In this document: positions 1 through 9,404 of the stretch, one piece after another | Layout: each line of letters starts with the position of its first letter | Position numbering within the stretch: the stretch's first letter is position 1 | Source: Celeribacter litoreus | Lineage (GTDB): Bacteria; Pseudomonadota; Alphaproteobacteria; Rhodobacterales; Rhodobacteraceae | DNA length: 64,000 nucleotides | NCBI RefSeq assembly: GCF_020165855.1 | Contig: NZ_JAIUFY010000008.1 | Span: 1 to 64,000 of the forward strand | Reading direction: 5' to 3' | Notes under the pieces: model-generated | Told to the model about the DNA's origin: nothing | The model's database searches: none | The model's input: the letters and a program-made list of their open reading frames with translations, nothing else | Made by a program: the position numbers and the translations under genes

Positions 1-1478
1 TTATACTGCTGGAAATAGGTCTCCTGGAAGCGCTCGTGATCGCCCCAGACGGTGCGCATCTGGCCCGGCCAGCTGTCCTTGATGCAGAGCACGCCTTCGG
101 TCGCGGTCTCGGGCAGTTCTTCGCCGGAGGTGGCATCCAAAATGACCGGCTGCACGCCGAAGAACGGTTTGGTCGCGGAGCCCGGCTTGGTCGGGATCGC
201 GCCCGGCAGCGGGGTCAGCAGGTGACCGCCGGTTTCGGTCTGCCACCAGGTGTCGACGATGGGGCAGTTTCCTTTGCCGACCACGTCGTTGTACCAGTTC
301 CAGGCCTCCGGGTTGATCGGTTCGCCCACGGTGCCCAGCAGTTTGAGCGAAGACAGGTCGTATTTCTCGACCCATTCGTTGCCCTGCCCCATGAGCGAGC
401 GCAGCGCGGTCGGCGCGGTATAGAACTGGTTGACCTTGTGCTTTTCACAAACGGCCCAGAAGCGGCCTGCGTCGGGGTAGGTCGGCACGCCTTCGAACAT
501 CACGGTGGTCGCGCCGTTGGCGAGCGGACCGTAGACGATGTAGCTGTGACCGGTGACCCAGCCCACGTCGGCGGTGCACCAGAAGACGTCGCCGTCATGG
601 TAGTCGAACACATATTTGTGGGTCAGCGCGGCATAGGCGAGATAGCCGCCGGAGCTGTGCACAACGCCCTTCGGTTTGCCGGTGGACCCAGACGTGTAGA
701 GGATGAAGAGCGGATCTTCGGCGTTCATCGGACGCGGCGGGCAGTCCGGAGACGCGTGCTCCATCAGGTATTTGACGTCGACATCGCGGCCCTGCACCCA
801 GGAGATCTGGTCGCCCGTGTGCTTGACGACGAGGCAGCGGACCTTGTCGGAGCAGTGCAGCAGGGCGGCGTCGGTGTTGGCCTTGAGCGGCGTGCGACGG
901 CCCCCGCGCGGCGCGGTGTCAGAGGTGATGACGAGCTTCGCGCCACAGTCGTTGATGCGGTTGGCGAGCGCGTCCGGCGAGAAGCCGGCAAACACGATGG
1001 AGTGGATCGCACCGATGCGGGCACAGGCGAGCATCGCATAGGCGGCCTCGGGGATCATCGGCAGATAGATCACCACACGGTCGCCGCGCATCACGCCCTG
1101 CGAGAGCAGAACGTTGGCCATGCGGTTCACCTTGTCGGAAAGCTCCTTATAGGTGATGTGCTGCGCCGGTTCATTGGGATCATCGGGTTCGAAAATGATC
1201 GCGGTCTGAAGGCTGCGCTTGGCGAGATGGCGGTCAATACAGTTGGCAGAGACGTTCAGAACGCCGTCCTCATACCACTTGATGTCCACACGGCCGAAAT
1301 CAAAACAGGTCTTCTTCACCTGCGTATACGGCTCCATCCAGTCCAGAACCTTCCCCTGCTCCGCCCAGAAACTCACCGGATCCTCAACAGAACGACGGTA
1401 CATCTCGTCGTAGGTCGCGGCGTCGATATGCGCTTGTGACGCGAAGGATTCCGAGGGTGGGTAAGATTGGTCGCTCAT
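1..1478 (-). CDS. acs: Acetyl-coenzyme A synthetase, 3' end cut by window edge
   Basis: Forms acetyl-CoA from acetate, ATP and CoA in the cytoplasm through an acetyl-adenylate. About 492 N-terminal residues are in the window, beginning [13 protein letters not shown] at an ATG (1476-1478) with a GGAG-type ribosome site. The AMP-binding P-loop-like motif reads [11 protein letters not shown], and WWQTETGG and [11 protein letters not shown] match Acs closely. Roughly 160 residues, including the C-terminal lid with the acetylation-site lysine, lie beyond the left edge. The next gene upstream, livF, is on the same strand but separated by a terminator, so acs has its own promoter in 1479-1660. A ScfR-like regulator and a symporter histidine kinase lie within 12 kb, suggesting acetate control. 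Confidence 0.96.
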   Translation of the reverse strand, partial: MSDQSYPPSESFASQAHIDAATYDEMYRRSVEDPVSFWAEQGKVLDWMEPYTQVKKTCFDFGRVDIKWYEDGVLNVSANCIDRHLAKRSLQTAIIFEPDDPNEPAQHITYKELSDKVNRMANVLLSQGVMRGDRVVIYLPMIPEAAYAMLACARIGAIHSIVFAGFSPDALANRINDCGAKLVITSDTAPRGGRRTPLKANTDAALLHCSDKVRCLVVKHTGDQISWVQGRDVDVKYLMEHASPDCPPRPMNAEDPLFILYTSGSTGKPKGVVHSSGGYLAYAALTHKYVFDYHDGDVFWCTADVGWVTGHSYIVYGPLANGATTVMFEGVPTYPDAGRFWAVCEKHKVNQFYTAPTALRSLMGQGNEWVEKYDLSSLKLLGTVGEPINPEAWNWYNDVVGKGNCPIVDTWWQTETGGHLLTPLPGAIPTKPGSATKPFFGVQPVILDATSGEELPETATEGVLCIKDSWPGQMRTVWGDHERFQETYFQQY

Positions 1479-1660
1479 AAAGTGCTCCTCCCAAAGCCTG
1501 TGCAGCCGCGTTTTGTGGTCTGCAGTGTCAACCGGCTGTCCCGTCCGGTTCGCCCGGGGACCTGCTCCGCCGGGTGGGAGGATATTCGGTCCTCATTGTC
1601 CGGACCTCAAGTGCTTCTTTTGGAGAAGAGCGTCTAAGACGTCAGTTTCTGAAAAAACAC

Positions 1661-1697
1661 AAAAAACGGGAGGGCCACGGAGGTGAACACCTCCCGT
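1661..1697 (-). terminator. Rho-independent terminator of the liv operon
   Basis: Read on the minus strand, a CGGGAGG / CCTCCCG-type stem is followed by six T residues just downstream of the livF stop codon. It separates the liv operon from acs. Confidence 0.75.
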
Positions 1698-1718
1698 CAG
1701 GATGCCAACTACTGGGGG

Positions 1719-2468
1719 TCAGATGGCGAGGTATTCGGCGCGCAGGGCCTCGTTTTCGAGGACTTCTTTGGCGCTGCCGTCATAGACAACACTTCCGGTG
1801 TCGAGGATCACGGCGCGGTCTGCGAGGTTGAGGGCGCGGACGGCGTTTTGTTCCACGAGAACGGTTGTGATGCCCTGATCCTTGATGATCCGGAGCGTTT
1901 TCTCGATCTCATCCACGATCACCGGCGCGAGGCCTTCGTAGGGTTCGTCGAGCAGGAGCACTTTGATGTCGCGGGCGAGTGCCCGAGCGATGGCGAGCAT
2001 CTGTTGTTCGCCGCCGGAGAGCGTCACGCCCTCCTGTTTGCGGCGTTCGCGCAGGCGCGGGAACAGATCGTAGAGCCGGTCGAGGGACCATCCGACGGGC
2101 TCCACGATCTGTGCAAGTTGCAGGTTCTCTTCGACGGTGAGGCCGGGGATGATCCTGCGATCTTCGGGAACGAGCGCGATGCCTTTCACAGCGGCCTCAT
2201 AGGAGGTCATCGTGTGCAGGTGCTCGTGATCGAGCCAGATTTCACCGTGGGTGACGGCTGGCTCGTCGAGACGGGCGAGAGCGCGCAGTGTCGAGGTTTT
2301 GCCAGCCCCGTTGCGCCCGAGGAGGGCGAGGATTTCGCCCTCATGGATGTTGAAGGTGACGCCCTGCACGATGTAGCTCTCGCCGTAGTAGGCGTGAATG
2401 TCCCATGCCGAAAAGAACGCGGGTGCGGTCGTGGCGTGGTTGGCGTTCGGGTTGAATGCTTGTGTCAT
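1719..2468 (-). CDS. livF: Branched-chain amino-acid-type ABC transporter ATPase LivF
   Basis: Second ATPase subunit of a Liv/Urt-type importer, acting at the inner face of the membrane. The 249 residues show Walker A GRNGAGKT (51-58), ABC signature LSGGEQQ (150-156) and Walker B VLLLDEP (170-176), with the short domain and no C-terminal extension typical of LivF. A GAGGACAG ribosome site precedes the ATG. It is the last gene of a five-gene cluster (binding protein, livH, livM, livG, livF). The substrate cannot be read from the ATPase. Liv-type systems also carry urea and short amides, and the acs/ScfR neighbourhood leaves a short-chain acid or amide open. Confidence 0.93.
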   Translation of the reverse strand: MTQAFNPNANHATTAPAFFSAWDIHAYYGESYIVQGVTFNIHEGEILALLGRNGAGKTSTLRALARLDEPAVTHGEIWLDHEHLHTMTSYEAAVKGIALVPEDRRIIPGLTVEENLQLAQIVEPVGWSLDRLYDLFPRLRERRKQEGVTLSGGEQQMLAIARALARDIKVLLLDEPYEGLAPVIVDEIEKTLRIIKDQGITTVLVEQNAVRALNLADRAVILDTGSVVYDGSAKEVLENEALRAEYLAI

Positions 2469-2477
2469 ATTCTGTCC

Positions 2478-3239
2478 TCACACCTGCTGAGTTTCGCCCA
2501 AGTAGGCTTCTTTGACTTTGGGGTTGCCTTTGATGTTGTCCGGCGTGTCCTCGACGAGCGGCGTGCCCTGTGCGAGCACGGTGATCCGGTCGGCGAGAGA
2601 GAACACCACGTGCATGTCGTGTTCGATGATGGCGATGGTGATGTCGCGCTTTTCCTTGATCTCCTTCAGAAGGGCGATCGTGTTGTTGGTATCAGCGCGG
2701 GCCATGCCCGCCGTTGGTTCGTCGAGGAGCAGGAGTTTCGGCTCCTGCACCAGACACATCGCGATTTCGAGACGCCGTTTGTCGCCGCGGGACATGGAGG
2801 AGGCGATCATGTCGCGTTTCTCCAGCATGCCCACGTCATCGAGCATGGCTTCTGCCTTGGCGATCAGGTCGCGCTCGTTCTCCATCTTTTCGACAGCATG
2901 GAGGCGGAAGGATCCGTCGCGTTTGGCAAAGCAGGGGATCATCATGTTTTCCATCACCGTGAGATCACCAAAGATCTCGGGGGTCTGGAACACGCGGGAA
3001 ATGCCCATCTGGTTGATCTCGTGCGGTTTGCGGCCCAAGACACTGTTTCCGTTGAACATAACGGATCCGGTGTCGGGGATGAGCTTGCCGACGAGACAGT
3101 TCAGGAGCGTCGATTTGCCGGCGCCGTTCGGGCCGATGATGGCGTGAACCGTGTTTTCCTGAACGGAGAGGTTCACGTCACCGAGGGCTTGCAATCCGCC
3201 GAACCGTTTGCCCACGCCTTTGACTTCTAGAATACCCAT
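2478..3239 (-). CDS. livG: Branched-chain amino-acid-type ABC transporter ATPase LivG
   Basis: First ATPase of the Liv-type importer (253 residues). Walker A GPNGAGKS is at 36-43 and Walker B LLLLDEPTAGM near 169-179. The signature region is the non-canonical MSRGDKRRLEIA (149-160), a LivG-like variant of LSGGQ. The C-terminal stretch ending KVKEAYLGE is the usual LivG tail that contacts the permease. A GGAG site lies 8 bases before the ATG. Nine bases separate it from livF and eleven from livM, so the genes are co-transcribed. Confidence 0.93.
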   Translation of the reverse strand: MGILEVKGVGKRFGGLQALGDVNLSVQENTVHAIIGPNGAGKSTLLNCLVGKLIPDTGSVMFNGNSVLGRKPHEINQMGISRVFQTPEIFGDLTVMENMMIPCFAKRDGSFRLHAVEKMENERDLIAKAEAMLDDVGMLEKRDMIASSMSRGDKRRLEIAMCLVQEPKLLLLDEPTAGMARADTNNTIALLKEIKEKRDITIAIIEHDMHVVFSLADRITVLAQGTPLVEDTPDNIKGNPKVKEAYLGETQQV

Positions 3240-3250
3240 TCGAATTCTCC

Positions 3251-4474
3251 TTACGCGACGTGTTTGCTGGCTTCGGGGCGGTGTTCCGGATCGGGATCGT
3301 CATACTTGTCGCGTTTCTGCGAGCCGTGTTTGATCCGTGTGGAAATCCGCTTGAGCCCTTCGACAAGACCACCAGGCAGGAAGGTCACGACGAGCATGAA
3401 GGTCACACCGAGGGTGAGGTGCCAGCCTTCACCGGTGAAGCGGGCGAAGACCCAGATCACGACGTCTTCGATGCCATCGGGCAGCCAGTGGAACCAGCCG
3501 TGCAGCACGGTTTCGTTGATCTTTGAGAAGATGTTCTCAAGGTATTTGATCACACCCGCGCCCAGAACCGGCCCCATCAGTGTGCCTGCGCCGCCGAGGA
3601 TGGTCATGATCACGACCTCACCGGATGCAGTCCAGAGCATGCGGTCGGCCCCTGCGAGCGGGTCCATGGCAGCCAGAAGCCCACCGGCGAGACCTGCATA
3701 CATGCCGGAGATGACGAAAGCGGCAAGGGTGTAGGGTTTCGGATCGAGACCGGTGTAGGTCATGCGCTGCTGGTTCGATTTCACGGCGCGGAGCATCATC
3801 CCGAAGGGCGAGCGGAACAGGCGGATTGCGACATAGAAGGCGATGATCGCAATGAGGGCGCAGAAGTAGAAGCCGACGTTGAAGGTGAACACGCGACCGA
3901 GGGCTTCGAGCTTGTAGGAGCTGTTCATCGCGATGCCGAAGATGTTGGTCACCGGCAGGGATGTTCCCTCCATGGCGCCATCGAGGATGCGCGGATCGTC
4001 GAGGCTCAGCTGCAGACCGGTTTCACCGTTCGTCAGCGGAGTGAGCACGGAGTAGGCCATTTTGTAGGACATCTGCGCAAAGGCAAGCGTGAGGATCGAG
4101 AAGTAGATCCCGGAGCGCCGGAGCGAGACATAGCCGATGGCGGCAGCAAAGAGGCCGGAGACGATCATTGCGAGCAAGATGGCCGGAATGACGTTCATCG
4201 TCAGGAGCTTCATCATCCAGACGGCCGCATAAGAGCCGATGCCGAGGAAGGCTGCGTGGCCAAAGGACAGGTAGCCCGTCAGACCGAAGAGGATGTTAAA
4301 GCCTACGGCGAAGATGCCGAAGATCGCGATTTTCTGCATCAGGTCCGGATAGCCGCCGTTGAATTGGGCGAGCTCGGAGCCTTCGGCAAAGGGTTGCAGG
4401 ATGATCGGTGTCGCGATGGTGAGGGCGATCACGATCAAGAGGAAGGTGGTGTCTTTCTTGTTCAATCCAAGCAT
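3251..4474 (-). CDS. livM: Liv-type ABC transporter permease LivM
   Basis: Membrane permease subunit of 407 residues with about ten hydrophobic segments. It contains the family stretch [21 protein letters not shown] near residues 65-85 and the coupling-helix region [18 protein letters not shown]. The C-terminal tail ([20 protein letters not shown]) is charged and longer than in most LivM proteins; its role is unknown. The start is supported by GGAG six bases upstream, within the end of livH. With LivH it should form the heterodimeric channel energised by LivG and LivF. Confidence 0.92.
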   Translation of the reverse strand: MLGLNKKDTTFLLIVIALTIATPIILQPFAEGSELAQFNGGYPDLMQKIAIFGIFAVGFNILFGLTGYLSFGHAAFLGIGSYAAVWMMKLLTMNVIPAILLAMIVSGLFAAAIGYVSLRRSGIYFSILTLAFAQMSYKMAYSVLTPLTNGETGLQLSLDDPRILDGAMEGTSLPVTNIFGIAMNSSYKLEALGRVFTFNVGFYFCALIAIIAFYVAIRLFRSPFGMMLRAVKSNQQRMTYTGLDPKPYTLAAFVISGMYAGLAGGLLAAMDPLAGADRMLWTASGEVVIMTILGGAGTLMGPVLGAGVIKYLENIFSKINETVLHGWFHWLPDGIEDVVIWVFARFTGEGWHLTLGVTFMLVVTFLPGGLVEGLKRISTRIKHGSQKRDKYDDPDPEHRPEASKHVA

Positions 4475-4477
4475 GTC

Positions 4478-5509
4478 TTACTCCTCCATCACGCCTTTTT
4501 TGCCCATGAGACCGCGCGGACGGGTCAGCAGGATCACAATGGCGACGAGGTAAATGATGATCTGGTCGATGCCGGGCAGGATGGACTTGATCGCGTTCAT
4601 CGAAGCGAAGCTCTCAAGAATGCCCAACAGGAAGCCTGCGGCGACAGCGCCCGGTAGGGAGCCCATGCCACCCACAACCACGACGACGAAGCACAACACG
4701 AGGAAGTCCATGCCCATGTGGTAGTTTGGCGACAGGATCGGCGCATACATCACGCCCGCGAGACCTGCGACAGCGGCGGCGAGGCCGAACATAAAGGTGA
4801 AGCGGCGGTCGATGTTGATGCCCAGAAGGCCCACGGTTTCGCGGTCCGCCATGCCGGCGCGGACGACCATGCCGAAAGTGGTGAATTGCAGGAAGCTGAA
4901 CACAGCGCCGATGACGACAGCAGCAAAGCCGAAATAGATCAGGCGCCAGTAGGGGTAGATGATCATGTTCGGATCGAACCCGAGCATTGCGCCAAAATCG
5001 AACGAGCCTTTGAACGCGTCAGGGGCAGGGGTCGAGATCGGGTTTGCGCCGTAGAAGTACTTGATGACTTCTTGCAGAACGATCGCGAGACCGAAGGTCA
5101 CGAGGATCTGGTCGGCGTGCGGACGCTTGTAGAAGTGTTTGATCAGGCCGCGTTCCATTGCAAAGCCCACGGCGATCATGATCGGGATCGAGAACAGGAT
5201 CGCGAGTGGCACCGCCCAGTCGATCAAAGCGCCGCCGAACTCGGGACCGAACCAGGCCTCGACATAGGGGGTTTTGATCTTGGCAGGGTTGCCGAGGAAG
5301 TCGAGTTTTTCCGGGTCGATGGTCTCGAAAGACCAATTGAGGATGCGCGATAGGGTCACTGCGCAGAAGGCACCGATCATGAAAATCGCGCCATGGGCAA
5401 AGTTCACCACGCCGAGGGTGCCGAAGATGAGCGTCAGGCCGAGCGCGATGAGCGCATAGGCCGAGCCCTTGTCCAGCCCGTTGAGCAATTGAAGAAGGAT
5501 GGTTTCCAT
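4478..5509 (-). CDS. livH: Liv-type ABC transporter permease LivH
   Basis: Second permease subunit (343 residues). The N-terminus METILLQLLNGLDKGSAYAL followed by GTLGVVNFAHGAIFMIGAF is diagnostic for LivH. The coupling region GMVVRAGMADRETVGLLGIN precedes the final transmembrane block. The protein carries an insertion of about 40 residues after the second membrane segment (around 60-95), so it is longer than the usual ~300 residues; urea/amide-type permeases are also longer. It ends three bases before livM starts. Confidence 0.92.
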   Translation of the reverse strand: METILLQLLNGLDKGSAYALIALGLTLIFGTLGVVNFAHGAIFMIGAFCAVTLSRILNWSFETIDPEKLDFLGNPAKIKTPYVEAWFGPEFGGALIDWAVPLAILFSIPIMIAVGFAMERGLIKHFYKRPHADQILVTFGLAIVLQEVIKYFYGANPISTPAPDAFKGSFDFGAMLGFDPNMIIYPYWRLIYFGFAAVVIGAVFSFLQFTTFGMVVRAGMADRETVGLLGINIDRRFTFMFGLAAAVAGLAGVMYAPILSPNYHMGMDFLVLCFVVVVVGGMGSLPGAVAAGFLLGILESFASMNAIKSILPGIDQIIIYLVAIVILLTRPRGLMGKKGVMEE

Positions 5510-5591
5510 GGTCCCACCTGTTGGATGTTCCGAAGGGTTTCGGCCACGCCTTCCCAGCGCCCGCGACCTCGGGAGGTGCGGGGGAGGGAAG

Positions 5592-5666
5592 GGCCGGACA
5601 CCTCGCGCGTCCGGCCGTCAATGTGTTGGGATGGGGTGTCCGCCGCTTTTGCGGTTCGAACACCCC
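5592..5666 (-). promoter_or_regulatory. Two strong hairpins between the binding-protein gene and livH
   Basis: Hairpin 1 pairs GGCCGGAC (5592-5599) with GTCCGGCC (5609-5616). Hairpin 2 pairs GGGGTGT (5633-5639) with ACACCCC (5660-5666) and encloses CCGC-TTTT-GCGG. Neither has a T-tract, so they look like RNA-stabilising or processing structures. Such structures commonly let the binding protein be made in excess over its permease (inference). Confidence 0.55.
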
Positions 5667-5732
5667 GAGTTGCCTCTCGGAAGTCACGCGGCGCGGTCGA
5701 TGCGCGACGTTTCTTCCGTGCGTGGGGTCGGC

Positions 5733-7073
5733 TTAGCCTGCGTTACAGGCGCCCAGTGCACCACCTGCGAACATCGGGTGATCCGGTGCGTAGGTGACTT
5801 GGGATGCCGGAGTGACTTCGACCACTTCGAGAAGGTCGAACTCGGACGTCGGGTTCTCTTTCCCGCGCACCACGAGCACGTCTTTGAAGCACTGGTGGTC
5901 ATCGGCGCGGTAGAGGGTCTTGCCGTTGCCCAGACCGTCGAACTCATAGCCTTCGAGGGCTTCTGCGACGGCACAGGGGTTGAAGGATCCGGCACGGGCC
6001 ACAGCGTCTGCATAGAGCAGGGTCTGCACGTAGCAGGTGTGTGCGGCCTGAGACGGCGGGAAGCCGTATTTGGTGCCGAAGGACTTCACGAAGGCTTTGG
6101 AGCCCTCATCTTGCAGCGACCAGTGCCAGTTGGTGGAGCCAAGAATGCCCTGGATGTTTTCACCTGCACCGCGGGCCATCAGACGGGAGAAGAGCGGGAC
6201 AACAATTTCGAAGTTCTTGTTGTTGACCATCTTGTCGCGCAGACCGAACTGAACAGCGTTGGTGAGCGAGTTCACCATGTCGCCGCCGTAGTGGTTCAGG
6301 ATCAGAACGTCTGCGTCTGTCTGCAGCACCGGCGTGATGTAGGAGCTGAAGTCCCCCGCGCCGAGCGGAGTGCGGACCTTGTTAACCGTGTTCCAGCCGA
6401 GCGCCTCGGTGGCGGCTGCGATGGATTCTTCCTGAGTCCAGCCCCAAGTGTAGTCTGCGGTGAGGTGATAGGCATTCCGGTCGGTGCCATAGCGTGCTGC
6501 AAGCACAGGCGCGAGCGCCGCGCCGGACATGTAGGCGTTAAAGAAGTGACGGAAGCCGTTGGCTTTCTTGTCTTTGCCGGTGGTGTCGTTGGAGTGGGTC
6601 AAACCGGCCATGAAGATCACGCCAGCTTCCTGACAGAGCCCCTGAACCGCGACAGCCACGCCGGAGGACGAGCCGCCGGAGATCATGATCGCACCATCTT
6701 TTTCGATCATGGATTTTGCAGAGGCGCGGGCCGCGTCGGATTTGGTTTGGGTGTCGCCGGTGACGAACTCGACTTTCTTGCCGAGGATGCCGTTTCCTTC
6801 GAGCGCCTTGGAGCTGAAGGTGTTCAGCATACCGCCATCGCCCATGCCGTTGAGGTGCTCGACTGCGAGCTGGAATGCGCGGAGTTCGTCTGCGCCCTCG
6901 TCTGCATACGGGCCGGATTGCGGCACGTTGAAGCCCAAAGTGACGGAGCCGCCCATCGGTTCGTTGGTGAATGCGTGTGCACCCGAGGTGAAAATGGTCG
7001 GCAGAGCAAGACCTGCGCCTGCGACAGCCCCGGTTTTGAGGACGCGACGGCGCGTCAAGTCGATGTTGGACAT
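5733..7073 (-). CDS. Tat-exported substrate-binding protein of the Liv-type importer
   Basis: Periplasmic type I binding protein (446 residues) for the adjacent ABC system. The chosen ATG (7071-7073) has a GGGAGGAA ribosome site; an upstream in-frame start would add 47 residues of unlikely sequence. The N-terminus MSNIDLTRRRVLKTGAVAGA is a twin-arginine signal, cleaved near SGAHA, so the protein is exported folded. The core has the Peripla_BP_6 pattern (GYAD-like GPYADEG, VEFVTGDTQTKSDAARASAKSMIEKDGA, ISGGSSSG). The ligand cannot be deduced. Two hairpins separate it from livH, consistent with higher expression of this subunit. Confidence 0.9.
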   Translation of the reverse strand: MSNIDLTRRRVLKTGAVAGAGLALPTIFTSGAHAFTNEPMGGSVTLGFNVPQSGPYADEGADELRAFQLAVEHLNGMGDGGMLNTFSSKALEGNGILGKKVEFVTGDTQTKSDAARASAKSMIEKDGAIMISGGSSSGVAVAVQGLCQEAGVIFMAGLTHSNDTTGKDKKANGFRHFFNAYMSGAALAPVLAARYGTDRNAYHLTADYTWGWTQEESIAAATEALGWNTVNKVRTPLGAGDFSSYITPVLQTDADVLILNHYGGDMVNSLTNAVQFGLRDKMVNNKNFEIVVPLFSRLMARGAGENIQGILGSTNWHWSLQDEGSKAFVKSFGTKYGFPPSQAAHTCYVQTLLYADAVARAGSFNPCAVAEALEGYEFDGLGNGKTLYRADDHQCFKDVLVVRGKENPTSEFDLLEVVEVTPASQVTYAPDHPMFAGGALGACNAG

Positions 7074-7381
7074 GAAAATTCCTCCCTGATGATTTATACG
7101 GAACGCCGCCCGAACGTCCTCCCCGATGTCCGCACGGCGCTCGTACCCTGTCACAAATGACTCTGTTAACAAGATATCCGTATTATTGGGGGGCTTAGGA
7201 AAATCCTTCAACAAGTGCTTTTAATTTAACAATTTTTCTGTTAAAAAATTCACGATACAATGGTATACATTGTAAACCGATTTTCCCGCAGGCGCAGAAA
7301 TCCTATTTTGCGGTCGCGGAAAGGTCCTGAAATTACACCGGATTTCTTTTCGCATGTGAAGCATGAAATTGGGAGGCGAGC
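7074..7381. promoter_or_regulatory. Divergent promoter region with two palindromes
   Basis: This AT-rich 308-base region lies between the binding-protein gene (minus) and the ScfR-like gene (plus). It holds the perfect inverted repeats TTTAACA-N7-TGTTAAA (7225-7245) and TACAATG-GTATA-CATTGTA (7256-7274). Both are operator-like. They are candidates for binding by the adjacent regulator, which would couple transporter and regulator expression (inference). Confidence 0.5.
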
Positions 7382-8722
7382 ATGTCACGGTCTGCACTCA
7401 CGGGCACCCGCATTCGCGAGCGGCGCACTTTGGAGGGGATCAAGCAGGCGGATTTGGCCCGCACGGTCGAAATCTCGCCCGCCTATCTCAATCTCATCGA
7501 ACACAATCGCCGCAGAATCGGGGGCAAACTCCTGATCGACATTGCGCGGGCTCTGAACATAGAACCCTCCGCCCTGACAGAAGGCGCAGAGGCGCCTTTG
7601 ATGGAGGGGTTGCAGGACGCGGCGAGCAAAATGCCGCAGCAGAAAGACGCAGGTGGCAAGGTGGCCCCAGCACCGGAGACCGCGCGGAGTGAGGAATTCG
7701 CGGGCCGCTTTCCGGGGTGGGCGGCGCTCGTGGTGGAGCAGCGGGACAGGATCACGGCCTTGGAGCGCCGCGTCGAGGCTCTCAATGACCGTTTGGCCCA
7801 CGACCCGTTCCTCTCCGATAGTTTGCACGAAGTCCTCTCCACCGTGACGGCAATCCGGTCTACGGCGGGCATTCTGAATAACGCAGGCGAGATCGACCGC
7901 GACTGGCAGGCGCGCTTTCACAGGAACCTCTATGAAGACAGCCAACGTCTCGCGCAGGGGTCTCAGGCTCTTGTGAGTTATCTGGATAGTGTTGGGAAAT
8001 CCGAAGACACGCTGTCCTCACCGCTGGAAGAGGTCGAAGCATGGCTCGCCGATCGAGACTTTTTCCTGCATGAGTTGGAGCAGGGGCAGATGCCGGATAT
8101 TATGGACGCGCCTGCACTGCGCTCCGCATCGGCAAAACAGCTTGCGCGGCGCTGGGTTCTTCGCGCACGGGCCGAGGCGGAAAAGATGCCGCTCTCTATG
8201 GTTGAGGCGGTGGTCACGGAGCAGGGGCCTGATCCTGCAGCACTAGCACAAACTGCAGGTGTCGATTTGCCCGCGGCCATGCGCCGGTTGGCGTCTATGC
8301 CCGCCGGTGGCAGTTTTCCCCCGATTGGACTGGCTATGTGTGACGGTTCGGGTGCGCTCATCTATCGCAAGCCTCTGGACGGGTTTGCCCCGCCGAGGTT
8401 CGGGGCGGCGTGCCCCCTTTGGCCGCTCTATCAGGCGCTCTTGCGCCCGATGGTGCCGATCCGGCGCGTCCTCGAGCAGCACGGCCAGCCCCCGCGCAGG
8501 TTCTTGGCCTACGCCATCGCTCAGCCGCTCAAGCCTACGAGCTTTGAAGGGCCGGAGATTGTCGAAGCGACGATGCTCTTTATTCCGCTGGACCGCATCG
8601 ACCTGACCCCGCGCGAAAACGAGGTGCTCGGCGTAGGCACGTCCTGTCGGGTCTGCGCGCGCACAAACTGTCTCGCGCGGCGGGAGCCCTCTCTGGTCCT
8701 CGAAGAACCCGAGGAGGGCTGA
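7382..8722 (+). CDS. XRE-family short-chain fatty acyl transcriptional regulator (ScfR/RamB-like)
   Basis: Predicted cytoplasmic repressor/activator of 446 residues. An XRE helix-turn-helix occupies about residues 8-65 (GTRIRERRTLEGIKQADLA...SPAYLNLIEHNRR). The long C-terminal region ends in GTSCRVCARTNCLARREPS, the cysteine-containing tail of the DUF2083 short-chain fatty acyl regulator family. RamB of Corynebacterium, in the same family, controls acetate genes. A GGGAGG ribosome site precedes the ATG. It is transcribed divergently from the Liv importer, with acs just beyond, so control of acetate or short-acyl metabolism is the best hypothesis. The N-terminal half between 90 and 190 is poorly conserved in appearance. 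Confidence 0.8.
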   Translation: MSRSALTGTRIRERRTLEGIKQADLARTVEISPAYLNLIEHNRRRIGGKLLIDIARALNIEPSALTEGAEAPLMEGLQDAASKMPQQKDAGGKVAPAPETARSEEFAGRFPGWAALVVEQRDRITALERRVEALNDRLAHDPFLSDSLHEVLSTVTAIRSTAGILNNAGEIDRDWQARFHRNLYEDSQRLAQGSQALVSYLDSVGKSEDTLSSPLEEVEAWLADRDFFLHELEQGQMPDIMDAPALRSASAKQLARRWVLRARAEAEKMPLSMVEAVVTEQGPDPAALAQTAGVDLPAAMRRLASMPAGGSFPPIGLAMCDGSGALIYRKPLDGFAPPRFGAACPLWPLYQALLRPMVPIRRVLEQHGQPPRRFLAYAIAQPLKPTSFEGPEIVEATMLFIPLDRIDLTPRENEVLGVGTSCRVCARTNCLARREPSLVLEEPEEG

Positions 8723-8734
8723 GCCTCGTGCCGG

Positions 8735-9145
8735 TTACTTCTGGATGCTCTCGAGATACATCGCGAGCGATAGAATGCGACCTCGTGTCTCGATAACGGC
8801 GCCGACTTCCTCCAGATCACCGGTGGTTTCGGTCATGAAGACTTCGCCATAGGTTGGCATGGTGCCACCGTGGGCCCGCACACCGGTGCGACCGTCGATC
8901 ACATGGATGACGCGGAGCAATGGAAATTCACCTGGTGCGGCGACGTTATCCGCGGAAAGCTGCGTAAGATCGGCCGGCGTCATCGTGAGCAGTTCTGCAA
9001 GCGGGCCTTCACCCGTGCCATCCACACCGTGGCACGTCGCGCAGTACTGCGTGTAGAGCTTTTCCCCGATTTCCGGATTTTGCGCTGTGGCGGCCAAAGG
9101 CAGGCAAAGCGCGGCGATGTAAGTGAAAATGTTCAATGCTTTCAT
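8735..9145 (-). CDS. Small periplasmic c-type cytochrome
   Basis: Monohaem class I cytochrome c of 136 residues. A signal peptide ends near ATAQ (19-22), the haem-binding motif is CATCHG (C35, C38, H39), and the probable axial methionine is M96 in GGTMPTYGE. A GGGGAGGATAAGG ribosome site precedes the start. It stands alone, convergent to the ScfR-like gene and divergent from the symporter-kinase operon. Cytochromes of this size carry electrons between periplasmic dehydrogenases and oxidases; the partner cannot be named. Confidence 0.88.
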   Translation of the reverse strand: MKALNIFTYIAALCLPLAATAQNPEIGEKLYTQYCATCHGVDGTGEGPLAELLTMTPADLTQLSADNVAAPGEFPLLRVIHVIDGRTGVRAHGGTMPTYGEVFMTETTGDLEEVGAVIETRGRILSLAMYLESIQK

Positions 9146-9404
9146 TTCCTTATCCTCCCCAGTAATTATATTATCAAAATAAGATCATTTTTAGAACGTG
9201 TATCCGTGAAACATGTTTCTTTGCGCAACATTGGAGTTGGGAGCCGGACTGAGGTCGATGGCCCGCCCGTCAGGACCATTGCGAGAATTGTTGTGGCGCT
9301 AGAGACGGTTCGGGCGGTTTTGACGCGGCGACACGCTCACAATTTTTTGACAGCGACGCGCCAAAGCGCCATAAGGTTCTGCACGTAAGGGGAGAGAGGT
9401 TATT
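9146..9404. promoter_or_regulatory. Divergent promoter region between cytochrome and receiver genes
   Basis: The 259-base spacer includes the perfect palindrome GAAACATGTTTC (9208-9219). No standard promoter can be chosen confidently by eye. The palindrome sits centrally and could serve either direction. Confidence 0.35.

Noticed and set aside
5499-7160. 553-codon plus-strand frame over the Liv binding-protein gene
   Set aside because: It crosses both coding and spacer sequence and lacks a ribosome site; the minus gene has a Tat signal and binding-protein motifs.
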